Source: Alphaproteobacteria bacterium
GTDB taxonomy: Bacteria > Pseudomonadota > Alphaproteobacteria > RF32 > CAG-239
Reading direction: 5' to 3'
NCBI GenBank assembly: GCA_015062285.1
Contig: SUUY01000002.1
Location: 1 to 64,000 of the forward strand
DNA: 64,000 nucleotides
Shown here: positions 1-8,094 of the stretch, in pieces
Numbering within the stretch: the first letter of the stretch is position 1
Layout of the letters: the number at the start of each line of letters is the position of its first letter
Position numbers and translations under genes: made by a program
Notes under the pieces: model-generated
Databases searched by the model: none
What the model was told of the DNA's origin: nothing
The model's input: the letters and a program-made list of their open reading frames with translations, nothing else

Positions 1-51
1 AGTTGACTTAGCTTATATTATCTTTTATACATACCTTCGACGTTTTGATAC

Positions 52-127
52 GGGCTCGTAGCTCAGTCGGTAGAGCATTTGACTTTTAATCAAAGGGTCG
101 GCGGTTCGAACCCGCCCGAGCTCACCA
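52..127 (+). tRNA. tRNA-Lys (anticodon UUU)
   Basis: A complete cloverleaf can be drawn. The acceptor GGGCTCG (52-58) pairs with CGAGCTC (117-123). The D arm is GCTC/GAGC, the anticodon stem is TTTGA/TCAAA around loop CTTTTAA (anticodon TTT), and the T arm is GGCGG-TTCGAAC-CCGCC. The discriminator is A and CCA is encoded at 125-127. It decodes AAA/AAG lysine codons. Its 3' end is repeated twice just downstream, as is typical of tRNA genes used as integration sites. Confidence 0.97.
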
Positions 128-133
128 ATAAAA

Positions 134-164
134 AAGCCTCAACATTTATGGTTGGGGTTTTTTT
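134..164 (+). terminator. Rho-independent terminator of tRNA-Lys
   Basis: The arm AAGCCTCAAC pairs (with G-T wobbles) with GTTGGGGTTT around loop ATTTATG and runs into a seven-T tract. It starts seven bases after the encoded CCA. Confidence 0.8.
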
Positions 165-307
165 GTTGCATGAGATCGAGGGGTTTGAAACGACGAGAAG
201 GCGGTTTGACTACAAGACAAAGGCGGACGGAAGTACGCCGGTCAGCATTGCTGATTGTCGATGTGAACGAAACGTAGTGAAGTAGCCCGCCCGAGCTCAC
301 CAATAAA
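156..307. repeat. ~150 bp direct repeat, copy A, ending in tRNA-Lys 3' end
   Basis: This copy matches 476-627 at an exact offset of 320 bases. I found two differences: a231/g551 and g285/a605. Its last part (286-306) repeats the tRNA-Lys 3' end including CCA (CCCGCCCGAGCTCACCA) plus a few following bases. It has no convincing coding content; the short frames through it are translated repeat. It could be a recombination or attachment-site remnant, or a tRNA-linked extragenic repeat family. Confidence 0.85.
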
Positions 308-428
308 GAAACTTCTTGCTCATAAGTTCGCTATCGCTCTCTAACTCGCTTCGGTCACCTCTCTTGTAACGCTTGTTTCGTTTCATTTTCATTCACTCAC
401 AAGCTAACAATAGAGTAATCTGCGTTAT

Positions 429-454
429 AAAAAGCCAATTACTTTTGGCTTTTT
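429..454 (+). terminator. Terminator-like hairpin between the repeats
   Basis: AAAAAGCCAA pairs with TTGGCTTTTT around the loop TTACTT. It is nearly symmetric and could act in either direction. It lies in the non-repeated spacer (308-475), where I see no gene. Confidence 0.55.
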
Positions 455-475
455 ATTGCCTCGCCCTAAATGGGA

Positions 476-627
476 GGTTTTTTTGTTGCATGAGATCGAG
501 GGGTTTGAAACGACGAGAAGGCGGTTTGACTACAAGACAAAGGCGGACGGGAGTACGCCGGTCAGCATTGCTGATTGTCGATGTGAACGAAACGTAGTGA
601 AGTAACCCGCCCGAGCTCACCAATAAA
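476..627. repeat. ~150 bp direct repeat, copy B, ending in tRNA-Lys 3' end
   Basis: This is the second copy of the element at 156-307. It also ends in the tRNA-Lys 3' end (606-626). With the genuine tRNA that makes three direct copies of the same 3' segment (111-131, 286-306, 606-626). No open frame in it looks real. Confidence 0.85.
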
Positions 628-663
628 AAAACACCTTGGATCCGTGGTTAGGATCGCAAGGTG
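625..663 (-). terminator. Terminator of the small minus-strand gene
   Basis: CACCTTG (632-638) pairs with CAAGGTG (657-663), with an inner GATCC/GGATC helix. Read on the minus strand the hairpin is followed by seven T. It lies just beyond the stop of the 675-938 gene. Confidence 0.75.
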
Positions 664-674
664 CGTAAATTTTT

Positions 675-938
675 CTAATAGTCTCCGTTGATGGAGCGGA
701 GCATATCTTCCTCAGACATATAGTCATCGGAGCGATATATGTCATCCATATCCCTATCTTTAAGAATCTCTTTTAGAGCTTTCTTCAAAGCTCTTATTAT
801 CGAAATCTCTTCAGATAGAAGCTCCTCCTTCTCTTCCAGTTCATTCAACTCTTTAACAAGGTCTGATGTTTCCATCTCAATCCACCTCTGAGTTGCTTCT
901 TCTACTTTTCTTGCTCGAGTCTCTTTAGTTGCTGCCAT
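675..938 (-). CDS. small charged coiled-coil protein, unknown
   Basis: This is an 87-residue, highly charged protein with no signal peptide or membrane segment. Residues about 10-60 are rich in E, K, L and I with heptad-like spacing (SDLVKELNELEEKEELL), so an alpha-helical coiled coil is likely. The tail is acidic (DMDDIYRSDDYMSEED). I do not recognise a family. A good terminator follows the stop, which supports a real transcript, but no strong ribosome binding site precedes the ATG. It sits between the tRNA-linked repeats and the methyltransferase cluster and is probably accessory. Confidence 0.5.
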   Translation of the reverse strand: MAATKETRARKVEEATQRWIEMETSDLVKELNELEEKEELLSEEISIIRALKKALKEILKDRDMDDIYRSDDYMSEEDMLRSINGDY

Positions 939-954
939 GGTACTTGGGTTTTAT

Positions 955-991
955 GTCTTGTCGCGTTATCGTCTTTTAATTACGACAAGAC
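955..991. repeat. 9 bp inverted repeat upstream of small gene
   Basis: GTCTTGTCG (955-963) and CGACAAGAC (983-991) are perfect inverted arms separated by 19 bases, 17 bases ahead of the minus-strand start at 938. It could be a leader hairpin or an operator. Nothing else is evident in the gap up to 1182. Confidence 0.4.
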
Positions 992-1182
992 GGGTTAAAC
1001 TTTGCCCACTAAAAAGAAACAATTATTAACTGCAAAAGCAGAAACAACTGAAGATTTTCTTAATAGTAGGCATACTAATTTTTTTATATGCATTGACTAT
1101 ATCATATTTTTACGAGTCGTGCAATCACAATCTGACACATTGGACAAAAAAAACATTAGAGGGCGGATTCTTAAAATATAAA

Positions 1183-1965
1183 TTATAACAGAGGTTTGGA
1201 ATTGAGAGCGTCTTTGAGACGTTTTTCGGCAATATCAACGTATTCGGGACAATTATCTATGCCAACAAATGTCCGTCCTGCTCTTAGGGCGGCGACACCG
1301 GTTGTGCCACTACCCATAAAGGGATCTAAAATTATGGCTCCTTCTTCGGTTGATGCCGAAACTATGCGGTCTAACAAGGCTAAAGGTTTTTGAGTTGGGT
1401 GACGACCAAACTTCTTTTCTTCCGGCGGAGTAGCAAAAATGGACCATACGCTTCTCATTTGGCAATGAGGTTTTTTTATCATATCTTTGGGGAAATTCCC
1501 TTCTTTCATTGCCTGATAATTAAAATAATGTTTGGCTTTTTTGTTTTTACGTGCCCAAATAAGACTCTCGTGACTGGCTGTAAAATATTTGCAAGAAAGA
1601 TTGGGACTGGCATTAGGCTTAAACCAAATAATATCGTTTAAGATATGGTATTTAAGCTGCATCATAGCAAAACCGCAAGGGTATAAACTATGATATGTGC
1701 CGGAAACCCATATGGTACCATTGGGTTTTAGCAGTCTTTTGCATTCGGCCAACCATTTTTTATGAAATTCAAAATTAGCTTCTATACCACTATCTTTATC
1801 CCACCCGCCTTTATTGATAGAGACAAGTTTACCGTTTTGACAACTGGTGCCTACGTTAGAAATAAGATATGGAGGGTCGACAAATATCATATCAAAGGTT
1901 TCATCTGCAAAACCTTGCATAACTTCAAAGCTATCACCACAATATAATTGGTATGGGTTTGTCAT
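1183..1965 (-). CDS. DpnA-like site-specific DNA methyltransferase
   Basis: This 260-residue SAM-dependent DNA methyltransferase has the beta-class motif order. Catalytic motif IV DPPY is at about residues 31-34, the target-recognition region follows, and the SAM motif (DPFMGSGTTG) is near residue 215. From family knowledge it resembles the DpnA (second DpnII) and related adenine methyltransferases in the NLSCKYFT, ARKNKKAKHYFNY and HPTQKP segments, so N6-adenine in a GATC-like site is a reasonable guess; specificity is not proven. A strong GAGGAG lies seven bases before the ATG. No cognate restriction endonuclease is recognisable next to it. It is the last gene of a minus-strand run with the IbrAB-like genes, which suggests an accessory or epigenetic role rather than the chromosomal CcrM. 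Confidence 0.9.
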   Translation of the reverse strand: MTNPYQLYCGDSFEVMQGFADETFDMIFVDPPYLISNVGTSCQNGKLVSINKGGWDKDSGIEANFEFHKKWLAECKRLLKPNGTIWVSGTYHSLYPCGFAMMQLKYHILNDIIWFKPNASPNLSCKYFTASHESLIWARKNKKAKHYFNYQAMKEGNFPKDMIKKPHCQMRSVWSIFATPPEEKKFGRHPTQKPLALLDRIVSASTEEGAIILDPFMGSGTTGVAALRAGRTFVGIDNCPEYVDIAEKRLKDALNSKPLL

Positions 1966-2037
1966 TATTGTCTCCTCTCGCTTTATTCTGCCATAGGAAA
2001 CAAGAATTGCAACCTGATATTGCCTTTAATCCCCTAT

Positions 2038-2961
2038 CTAAAATATTTTATGGTAGCCTGCGGTTTCGTTGATAAACTTTTGATCACCGATAAAACGATA
2101 GCCTTGATCCAATGTATCTATTTGAGCGATGTCATCTTTATCAAGTTTTGTTGCCAAAGAGGCAAAATTTTCTTTCAGGCGGTTTTCGTGTACCGATTTA
2201 GGAATAACGGCAACACCTCTGCTTATTTGCCATGCCAAAACTACTTGAGCCGGAGTTGCACCAAGTTTTGTTGCGATTTCTTTTATTGTCGGGTTATCAA
2301 TAACTCGGTTTTGATCGTCAAGGTGTTGTGATCCTAATGGAGAATAAGCGGTAATGGCAATATTATATTTTCGGCAAAATTCAATCAATTCATTTTGGGC
2401 TAGCAAGGGGTGGCTTTCCACTTGGTTTACTGCCGGAATAATAGTTCCAGACGAAATGATTTTTTGCAAATTGGCAATATTAAAATTAGAAACGCCTATT
2501 GCTTTACACTTATCATCAGAATAGGCTCTTTCCATTTCTGCCCATGTTGCCTCAAGCGGAATTTGTTCTAGAGGAATCCAATCTTCATCGTTTTGTGGCA
2601 TGATTGTTCCCTTTTTTTGGGCAACCGGCCAATGTATAAGATATAGATCTAGATAATCAAGCTTTAATTCTTGCAATGTCTGCTCTAAAGCCGGAAGAAC
2701 ATCTTGTGGAGCGTGACTATCATTCCATAGTTTTGAGGTTATAAACAATTCTTCACGCTTGATATCTCCTTCTCTAACGGCATCAAACAGAGCTTGACCT
2801 ATTTCTTCCTGATTTCCGTAGACAGAAGCACAATCAAAATGTCGATATCCTATTTTGATAGCCCAGCGAATCGCAGAATATACCTCTCCGGACTTGGAAC
2901 GCCAAGTTCCCAAGCCGATAATCGGCATTTGAGTTTCATTATTAAGAACAGTGTATTGCAT
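2038..2961 (-). CDS. aldo/keto reductase
   Basis: This is a cytosolic NAD(P)H-dependent carbonyl reductase of the AKR (alpha/beta)8-barrel family, about 307 residues, the normal length. The catalytic tetrad is visible: Asp and Tyr in FDCASVYGN, Lys in ITSKLWND and His in LIHWPV. The family signature GVSNFN follows, and the IPKSVHENRLKEN segment carries the cofactor-phosphate-binding Lys/Arg. It resembles the 2,5-diketo-gluconate/methylglyoxal reductase type; the substrate cannot be told. I choose the ATG at 2961 over 2973 because GGAG lies six bases before it. It stands between ibrB-like and the methyltransferase with gaps of about 70 bases, so co-transcription is possible. Its link to those DNA-related genes is unclear. 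Confidence 0.93.
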   Translation of the reverse strand: MQYTVLNNETQMPIIGLGTWRSKSGEVYSAIRWAIKIGYRHFDCASVYGNQEEIGQALFDAVREGDIKREELFITSKLWNDSHAPQDVLPALEQTLQELKLDYLDLYLIHWPVAQKKGTIMPQNDEDWIPLEQIPLEATWAEMERAYSDDKCKAIGVSNFNIANLQKIISSGTIIPAVNQVESHPLLAQNELIEFCRKYNIAITAYSPLGSQHLDDQNRVIDNPTIKEIATKLGATPAQVVLAWQISRGVAVIPKSVHENRLKENFASLATKLDKDDIAQIDTLDQGYRFIGDQKFINETAGYHKIF

Positions 2962-3039
2962 AGTTGTCTCCATATTCCAAATTATTTAATAAGATGGATA
3001 TAAGAGCTAAATACCAATATTAAAGACGAGAATAAAAAT

Positions 3040-3555
3040 TTATTCGATTTCCCAACTTTGTGAATATTCTTCATTTCTGAATAACGATGCCAAACCGGTA
3101 ACCTGCTTTAGGCGAAGAAGTTCATCTGCACTCATACCGATATTTTTGCATATCCAACTGTCACTTTTACCCATTTCTAAAAGCTCAGCGACAATATTGC
3201 TCATAAGATCTATGTTATGACTGCCTCTGGCACGATTATGGCGAATGGTAGAGGCCATACGCTCTCCCAATTCTTTATTGATAACTACAACAGGAAGCTT
3301 TCCTTTCTCTCTGGCATAGATACGTTCCGATGTTTTCATGATGGTGTAGCGGTGAAAACCATCAACTACGATATATTCATCGTTTTCTTTATCATGATAG
3401 CAAACAACCGGTTGAGTAAAACCATCTTCCCAAATGGAAAGCTCCAAAAGTTTCATCTCCGGAGGGGCAACTCGGTTAGGGTTATAGTCATTCGCCCGTA
3501 CCTTCTCTACGGGAACGCCAATTACATTATAAACAGGGCTGGTAAAATTTTTCAT
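3040..3555 (-). CDS. IbrB-like ParB/Srx-fold protein
   Basis: This 171-residue protein has a ParB N-terminal-like domain: residues about 12-75 contain VPVEKVRANDYNPN, an acidic EDGFTQPVVCY strand and VVDGFHRYTIM, which sits where ParB proteins carry the GERR-type CTP/phosphate-binding box. A helical region resembling a ParB helix-turn-helix follows (WICKNIGMSADELLRLKQVTG). In known bacteria such proteins (IbrB) are encoded beside DUF3440 PAPS-reductase-like proteins (IbrA); here the partner ends nine bases upstream. AAGGA precedes the ATG by about six bases. IbrAB were described as regulators of immunoglobulin-binding genes in E. coli; the molecular activity is not established, and a DNA-modifying or nucleotide-processing function is equally possible. 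Confidence 0.85.
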   Translation of the reverse strand: MKNFTSPVYNVIGVPVEKVRANDYNPNRVAPPEMKLLELSIWEDGFTQPVVCYHDKENDEYIVVDGFHRYTIMKTSERIYAREKGKLPVVVINKELGERMASTIRHNRARGSHNIDLMSNIVAELLEMGKSDSWICKNIGMSADELLRLKQVTGLASLFRNEEYSQSWEIE

Positions 3556-3564
3556 GTCAAATCC

Positions 3565-4866
3565 TTATAATTTTTTGTATTTTTCCATAAGTTCCTTTTC
3601 TCTCATCGTTTGTTTTTTAGTTTGAGCAAACCCCATTGATTTGCAGAGGTGATCATTGCGCAAGATGCAAACTGCCATTCTTTTCCAAGACGGAATATCT
3701 ATCGTAGACTTGATGTCATCAGTATGATCAGGAGTTCCTAAAAATCTGATGCGATCTTTATCTGAGCGGTAACTACTTTTGCCATTGTTTACGATTTTGT
3801 AATTGCTCTCATCAAGCTCTTTTATTGCATTTTCGCACACAACACCCCCTTTTTTCCACCAAAAGCGAATCGAAGTTTTAAATTTTTCAATATAGTTTTC
3901 TCTAATTTCTTTAGGTAGTGTTGCCAACAAAAATTTAACATAGCTATGCCACGTATGACCTTTGGGCAATGTTATTTTGCCAACGCCCATGAGCTTAGTA
4001 TTTCCGTAAAGAGCTGCAAAATTTGCTCCATTTACTCGTGAAACAATCTTAACCCAAGTTGATGGCTCTAAAATACGATATAAATTCAAACTATCTTTGG
4101 CATTCTCATGATATGGGCTAGATACACGCATTTGATTTATATTTAGCCCTGCTTTATAAAACAAGTCATATATTTTGTTATATAAAAAACCTTCTTTGGC
4201 ATTGGCAATCCATACATCCTTTGTGGCCCAGTCATATAACGGATACCCGTTATATAAATTTTTTCCGATTTTGGTTGTCCACTGAGAATCTTTCATCAAC
4301 TCTTTACGAACATTGACATAAGCTCGGTACCTGTTTATTGATTCATCGGCACGTATTCCTACCAGGCAAATTGTTTTTCCTTTATGCGTTTTTGCATACC
4401 ACTTGCCAAATTCAACATATAAATCTTCTTGAGACATTTTGTAACGATATAAATCAAACGGATTGTTATCTAAATTTATGATATAGGGACGATCCGGCAT
4501 GGGTCTAACCCAAAGTTCTTTTTTTTCATCATCCCATGGGTACCAATACATTTGAAAGTTGCTGACAGCACAACGAGATCCCATAGGCAAACAGACCCAG
4601 TATGGCTCTATGTCATTAAGATTATCATCAAACATTTGGGTAATGTATTCGGTGGTTAGCTGATATTGAGCTTCAAAGTCTTGATGAAAAACCCCAATCT
4701 TTTTCTTAATGTTGTGCTTGCGCTTATAGTCCAAAACCATATTCAACAATAAACCGCTATCTTTTCCGCCGGAAAAAGATACGTATATATTGTCAAAATT
4801 CTCAAAAATGAACTTTAGCCTTTCTTGTGTTGCTTCATAAACATTTTTTTCTTTGTATATTTTCAT
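3565..4866 (-). CDS. IbrA-like PAPS reductase-family (DUF3440) protein
   Basis: This protein of about 433 residues has a PP-loop ATP-pyrophosphatase domain with the signature SFSGGKDSG near residue 31 and a DUF3440-type C-terminal part. It resembles IbrA and phage or plasmid 'phosphoadenosine phosphosulfate reductase' proteins, which share the fold of DndC/SspD but act on unknown substrates. A frame-compatible GTG lies at 4872, but the ATG at 4866 has TTAGGTG just before it and is preferred. It starts about ten bases after the stop of the helicase-like gene and ends nine bases before the ParB-fold gene, so the three form one minus-strand operon. Because PAPS-reductase-like and ParB-like proteins also occur in phosphorothioation-type systems, a DNA-modification or defence role is a reasonable inference. 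Confidence 0.87.
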   Translation of the reverse strand: MKIYKEKNVYEATQERLKFIFENFDNIYVSFSGGKDSGLLLNMVLDYKRKHNIKKKIGVFHQDFEAQYQLTTEYITQMFDDNLNDIEPYWVCLPMGSRCAVSNFQMYWYPWDDEKKELWVRPMPDRPYIINLDNNPFDLYRYKMSQEDLYVEFGKWYAKTHKGKTICLVGIRADESINRYRAYVNVRKELMKDSQWTTKIGKNLYNGYPLYDWATKDVWIANAKEGFLYNKIYDLFYKAGLNINQMRVSSPYHENAKDSLNLYRILEPSTWVKIVSRVNGANFAALYGNTKLMGVGKITLPKGHTWHSYVKFLLATLPKEIRENYIEKFKTSIRFWWKKGGVVCENAIKELDESNYKIVNNGKSSYRSDKDRIRFLGTPDHTDDIKSTIDIPSWKRMAVCILRNDHLCKSMGFAQTKKQTMREKELMEKYKKL

Positions 4867-4877
4867 AAGCACCTAAC

Positions 4878-6101
4878 CTAAATTTTTGCAAGAAACTCAC
4901 GCAAGTTATTTATCATATTTACTTTTCTGCGCAAATTATCTTTAATCATATTTTCCAGAGTTGTATTAACCCAAAAATCAAATACTCTAACCACTATATT
5001 TTCGTTAAGCTTTGAAAATATATAGTTTTTATCCAAATAATCAAATGTTTGTGAAAAATATATCACATTTTTACAATCATGCAAGAATGTTATGGGAATA
5101 TTCACCTTATATATACAAATCATAATATCTGCTTCTTCCAAAAATATTTTTACTGCTCTTTTTTTATTTCTTGTTCCGGTAATAATCACATATTTGTAAT
5201 CTCGCAAAATGCCTACTTCTTGCAAAAATCTAACTTCTCCCATATATTTCACGTAGATAATTGCTTTTTCTTTCCGTTGCTTGATATTGTTTAATATCTT
5301 TGAAAAAACTTTGATTTTATGTTCACAAATTGTATATAAATACTGAAAACTTTGGACAACCGGCAGATATAAACAGTATGTATTTTTACTTAAAAAATTT
5401 TGTTTTTCTTGATAATAATCTTCTTTTTCTGCATCTGTTAAATTGAAATAAAATGTATAGTTAATGACTTTTAAGCCTCCCGATAAATTACAGTATATTA
5501 TGTATTTCCTTAGCCATTTAATTATACTTTTCTCATGTTTTCGTTGCGACCATCGTTTTGAAATATTAAATTTGTCGGTATAAAATGGCATGTAAAGTTG
5601 TTTGAATTGAGCCTCTGTCAGGCTTAAATTATAAGGAGATATGAGTTGCAGTTGCGCATAAATATCATGTATTGAACAACAGAATAAATTATCAGATAAA
5701 AGTAATCTGTATGTAAAATTACTCCTTAGTGACAACAGACGCTTTGTTTTTATGCTGTTTGTGTGTCTAAGACTTAGAGCAGCGTCGAAAATACAAAATA
5801 TTTTTTGTTCACGACTTATATGATAAAGCGACAAATAATTGTCATCACAAAATAGAATATTCTCATAAGAAAAAAATGTTATCTTTTTATATAGAGTTCC
5901 AAATATCTTTTTTATTATAATAATATAGTCTTGATTATTTAATTTATTGCAATCGCCTATCCAAATGATTTTATCGTATTCTCGGGTAAAATGCTTTACC
6001 AACTTATATACTGCTTCTATTCTTGTTTGGTGTCTGTTTACTAAAATAATGCCGCATTTATTTTTTGAAAATTTTTGATAACTAATTCTTGATTTTACCA
6101 T
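4878..6101 (-). CDS. degenerate SNF2-helicase-like protein
   Basis: This 407-residue protein was assigned by reading its layout. The centre (LLSLRSNFTYRLLLSDN..DIYAQLQLISP..FKQLY) follows SNF2 motif II-III order, where active enzymes have DEAH and TGTP. The C-terminal third (ADIMICIYKVN..NVIYFSQTFDYLDK..VVRVFDF..TLENMIKDNLRRK) follows helicase motifs V-VI. No Walker A is present, the DEAH position reads FDAA, TGTP reads LSDN and the arginine-finger motif VI is gone, so ATPase activity is unlikely. The gene is visibly more AT-rich than its neighbours and lacks a clear ribosome binding site, both compatible with transfer. It leads the operon with ibrA-like and ibrB-like, five bases upstream of the GTG alternative start. 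A completely unrelated protein remains possible. Confidence 0.6.
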   Translation of the reverse strand: MVKSRISYQKFSKNKCGIILVNRHQTRIEAVYKLVKHFTREYDKIIWIGDCNKLNNQDYIIIIKKIFGTLYKKITFFSYENILFCDDNYLSLYHISREQKIFCIFDAALSLRHTNSIKTKRLLSLRSNFTYRLLLSDNLFCCSIHDIYAQLQLISPYNLSLTEAQFKQLYMPFYTDKFNISKRWSQRKHEKSIIKWLRKYIIYCNLSGGLKVINYTFYFNLTDAEKEDYYQEKQNFLSKNTYCLYLPVVQSFQYLYTICEHKIKVFSKILNNIKQRKEKAIIYVKYMGEVRFLQEVGILRDYKYVIITGTRNKKRAVKIFLEEADIMICIYKVNIPITFLHDCKNVIYFSQTFDYLDKNYIFSKLNENIVVRVFDFWVNTTLENMIKDNLRRKVNMINNLREFLAKI

Positions 6102-6214
6102 TATATGTCAACACATATATTTATTTACTTCACTAAATAAATACTATTAAAACATGCTGGTATGGGGTAATTATTCTGTCCCAATATTTTGCAAATATCA
6201 ACAATATATTATAT

Positions 6215-6243
6215 AAAAAAAACTCCGACAAGGTCGGAGTTTT
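6215..6243 (-). terminator. Terminator of lipoprotein gene
   Basis: AACTCCGAC (6221-6229) pairs with GTCGGAGTT (6233-6241). On the minus strand it is followed by a run of T. It lies 40 bases beyond the stop of the 6283-6711 gene. Confidence 0.85.
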
Positions 6244-6282
6244 CGGGGATTGTCAATATCAATATTTGATATTGGGGAGAAA

Positions 6283-6711
6283 TTATTCATTTGACCCTGT
6301 TGTTACAACAACCTGTTCTGCTTCAGAATATGGAGCTCTTTCATAGCTGACACTGGTTGTGGTTTGAGGATCGCATACTGTTTTATATGTTGTCTTTTTA
6401 TATACAACTTCTACAGGTTCACGTGTTTCTCTAACTTGTGGGGCATATCCGCAACATGTATTTGAAGCTGTTTCTTTACAACCACCGCAACCGCAAGATT
6501 TAACTGCCGGTTCACGATATTTCAATACCGGAACTTGGTGTACTCTACGAACGTAACGATAACAAGTTTTACCATCAAAATAATCACAATTTTCCGGACG
6601 AGTTTGAACATTTCTATATTCAACTTCCACTTCTTGTGTTTCAGAAGAATGATCCCAACATGCGCAAGCTGAAAGGGCAAAAACAGCAGCTAATACTAAA
6701 ATTTTTTTCAT
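6283..6711 (-). CDS. Cys-rich putative lipoprotein, unknown
   Basis: This 142-residue protein has a lipoprotein signal peptide: MKK, hydrophobic ILVLAAVFAL, then lipobox L-S-A-C with Cys16 as the predicted lipidated residue. The mature part is unusually rich in cysteine (CACW, NCDYFDGKTC, KSCGCGGC, TCCG) and in charged/Tyr pairs, and repeats a short VEVEYRN / VEVVYKK pattern. I do not recognise the family. An outer-membrane or periplasmic anchor with disulfides or metal binding is possible. It is monocistronic, with its own terminator downstream. Confidence 0.75.
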   Translation of the reverse strand: MKKILVLAAVFALSACACWDHSSETQEVEVEYRNVQTRPENCDYFDGKTCYRYVRRVHQVPVLKYREPAVKSCGCGGCKETASNTCCGYAPQVRETREPVEVVYKKTTYKTVCDPQTTTSVSYERAPYSEAEQVVVTTGSNE

Positions 6712-6814
6712 AATCTTAATCCTTATAACTGGTTACGGTTATTTTGTAAATTTTCGATATTTTTGTTTAATATAGCAATTATTTTAGAAAAATCAAGTAA
6801 AATATAATTATTTT

Positions 6815-8086
6815 TTAGCTTTTTTGCATATTATTTTGCGACAATATTACCATTTCGTAAGGTTTTATTATTTTTTCCTGTCCAAAGTGCAGTAGCGTTT
6901 GTGTCTCGCTTCCTATATTTGCAGCAAGATCAATTTGTTGATCTTTATATTCTCTTCGAAAAACTAAAAGATTTTGCCTTGTTTCTAGATTTTTATATTT
7001 TCCATAACTTAGGGGTTTGTTGTTTTGGCGATATTTAGCCCACCAACTTATATGCAAACTTATGTCGTTATCTTTGGGGCTTAAAAAACATGGCCTTACT
7101 TCCGAGTCGCTCCTTGATCTTACTCCTTTTTGTCCCCATTCACTACCATAATATATGGACGGAATACCGGGTAAAGTAAATAACAAAGCGTAGAGTACTT
7201 TAATTTGTTTTGAATCCTTGATTTTAGATGAAATATAAGAAACATCGTGATTATCTAAAAAATTATAGAGATTTACACCATTGTATATACCTCGATTACC
7301 AAATTGACGATCTAACGTATGTGACAATTCGAACATGTTTCTATTGTTACATGATGAGTGAAGTCCCTTATAAAGCTCATAATTTGTGCAACTATCTAAA
7401 GCATGTGAATTTACTAAACGGCAATAGTTGCCAAAAACCATTTCTCCCATAAGCCAAAAATCTTTTTTTCTTTGTAGGCAAATTTGCTTGAGCTCATGCA
7501 AAAATCTTAAAGGCAAATAATGGGCAACATCTAACCTCAAACCATCAATATCAAATTCATCAATCCATTTTAAGACAGCTGCAAAAATGTGATTTTTAAC
7601 TTCAGGATTAGTTAATACAAGCTTTATAAGGTCATCGCAACCGTCCCATCCCTCATAACAAAAACCATCATCATAGTGATTGTTGCTGTTAAAGTTTAAT
7701 TTAAACCAAGAGCAATATTTAGAATATGAAACACTTTGTTTTACATCTTCAAAAGCAAAAAAATCTCTACCAACATGGTTAAAAACCCCATCTATGACAA
7801 CTCTGATTCCATTTTGATGTAAATGGGATACCAGTTTTTTTAAATCTTCATTACTACCTAAACGCCGATCTACCAGAAAATAATCTTTGGTATCGTATCC
7901 ATGTGAAGATGATTCCATTAAGGGGCCAAAATATATGGCGTTAACTCCTAGTTGCTTTAGGTGCGGCACCCAGTCATATACTTTTGAAAGCCTAAATCTT
8001 GGTTCTGAAACAAAATTATTGAAAGACGGAGCTCCGCAAAATCCTATGGGGTAAATGTGATAAAACACACTTTCATCAGCCCACAT
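6815..8086 (-). CDS. GH13 alpha-amylase-family glycosidase
   Basis: This 423-residue alpha-amylase-family (GH13) barrel enzyme has no signal peptide, so it is probably cytoplasmic. The four conserved GH13 regions are visible: DGVFNHVG, GLRLDVAH (nucleophile Asp), LMGEMVFG (acid/base Glu) and FLDNHDVS (transition-state Asp). It is short for the family, with only a trimmed C-terminal beta domain, and starts directly with the barrel (VFYHIYPIGF) as maltodextrin-active members do. It likely hydrolyses alpha-1,4 glucans or maltodextrins and may act with the glgB-glgX-malQ operon near 56-62 kb. It lies eight bases downstream of a small exported-protein gene, so the two are probably co-transcribed. 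Confidence 0.92.
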   Translation of the reverse strand: MWADESVFYHIYPIGFCGAPSFNNFVSEPRFRLSKVYDWVPHLKQLGVNAIYFGPLMESSSHGYDTKDYFLVDRRLGSNEDLKKLVSHLHQNGIRVVIDGVFNHVGRDFFAFEDVKQSVSYSKYCSWFKLNFNSNNHYDDGFCYEGWDGCDDLIKLVLTNPEVKNHIFAAVLKWIDEFDIDGLRLDVAHYLPLRFLHELKQICLQRKKDFWLMGEMVFGNYCRLVNSHALDSCTNYELYKGLHSSCNNRNMFELSHTLDRQFGNRGIYNGVNLYNFLDNHDVSYISSKIKDSKQIKVLYALLFTLPGIPSIYYGSEWGQKGVRSRSDSEVRPCFLSPKDNDISLHISWWAKYRQNNKPLSYGKYKNLETRQNLLVFRREYKDQQIDLAANIGSETQTLLHFGQEKIIKPYEMVILSQNNMQKS

Positions 8087-8094
8087 ATTTTATC

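Noticed and set aside
79..597. Short plus-strand reading frames through the tRNA and repeats
   Set aside because: They are translations of the tRNA 3' end and repeated DNA, without ribosome binding sites or protein-like composition.
1183..1965. Methyltransferase as the cell-cycle enzyme CcrM
   Set aside because: It lacks the extra C-terminal domain of CcrM and matches the DpnA type in its recognition region; its location is accessory.
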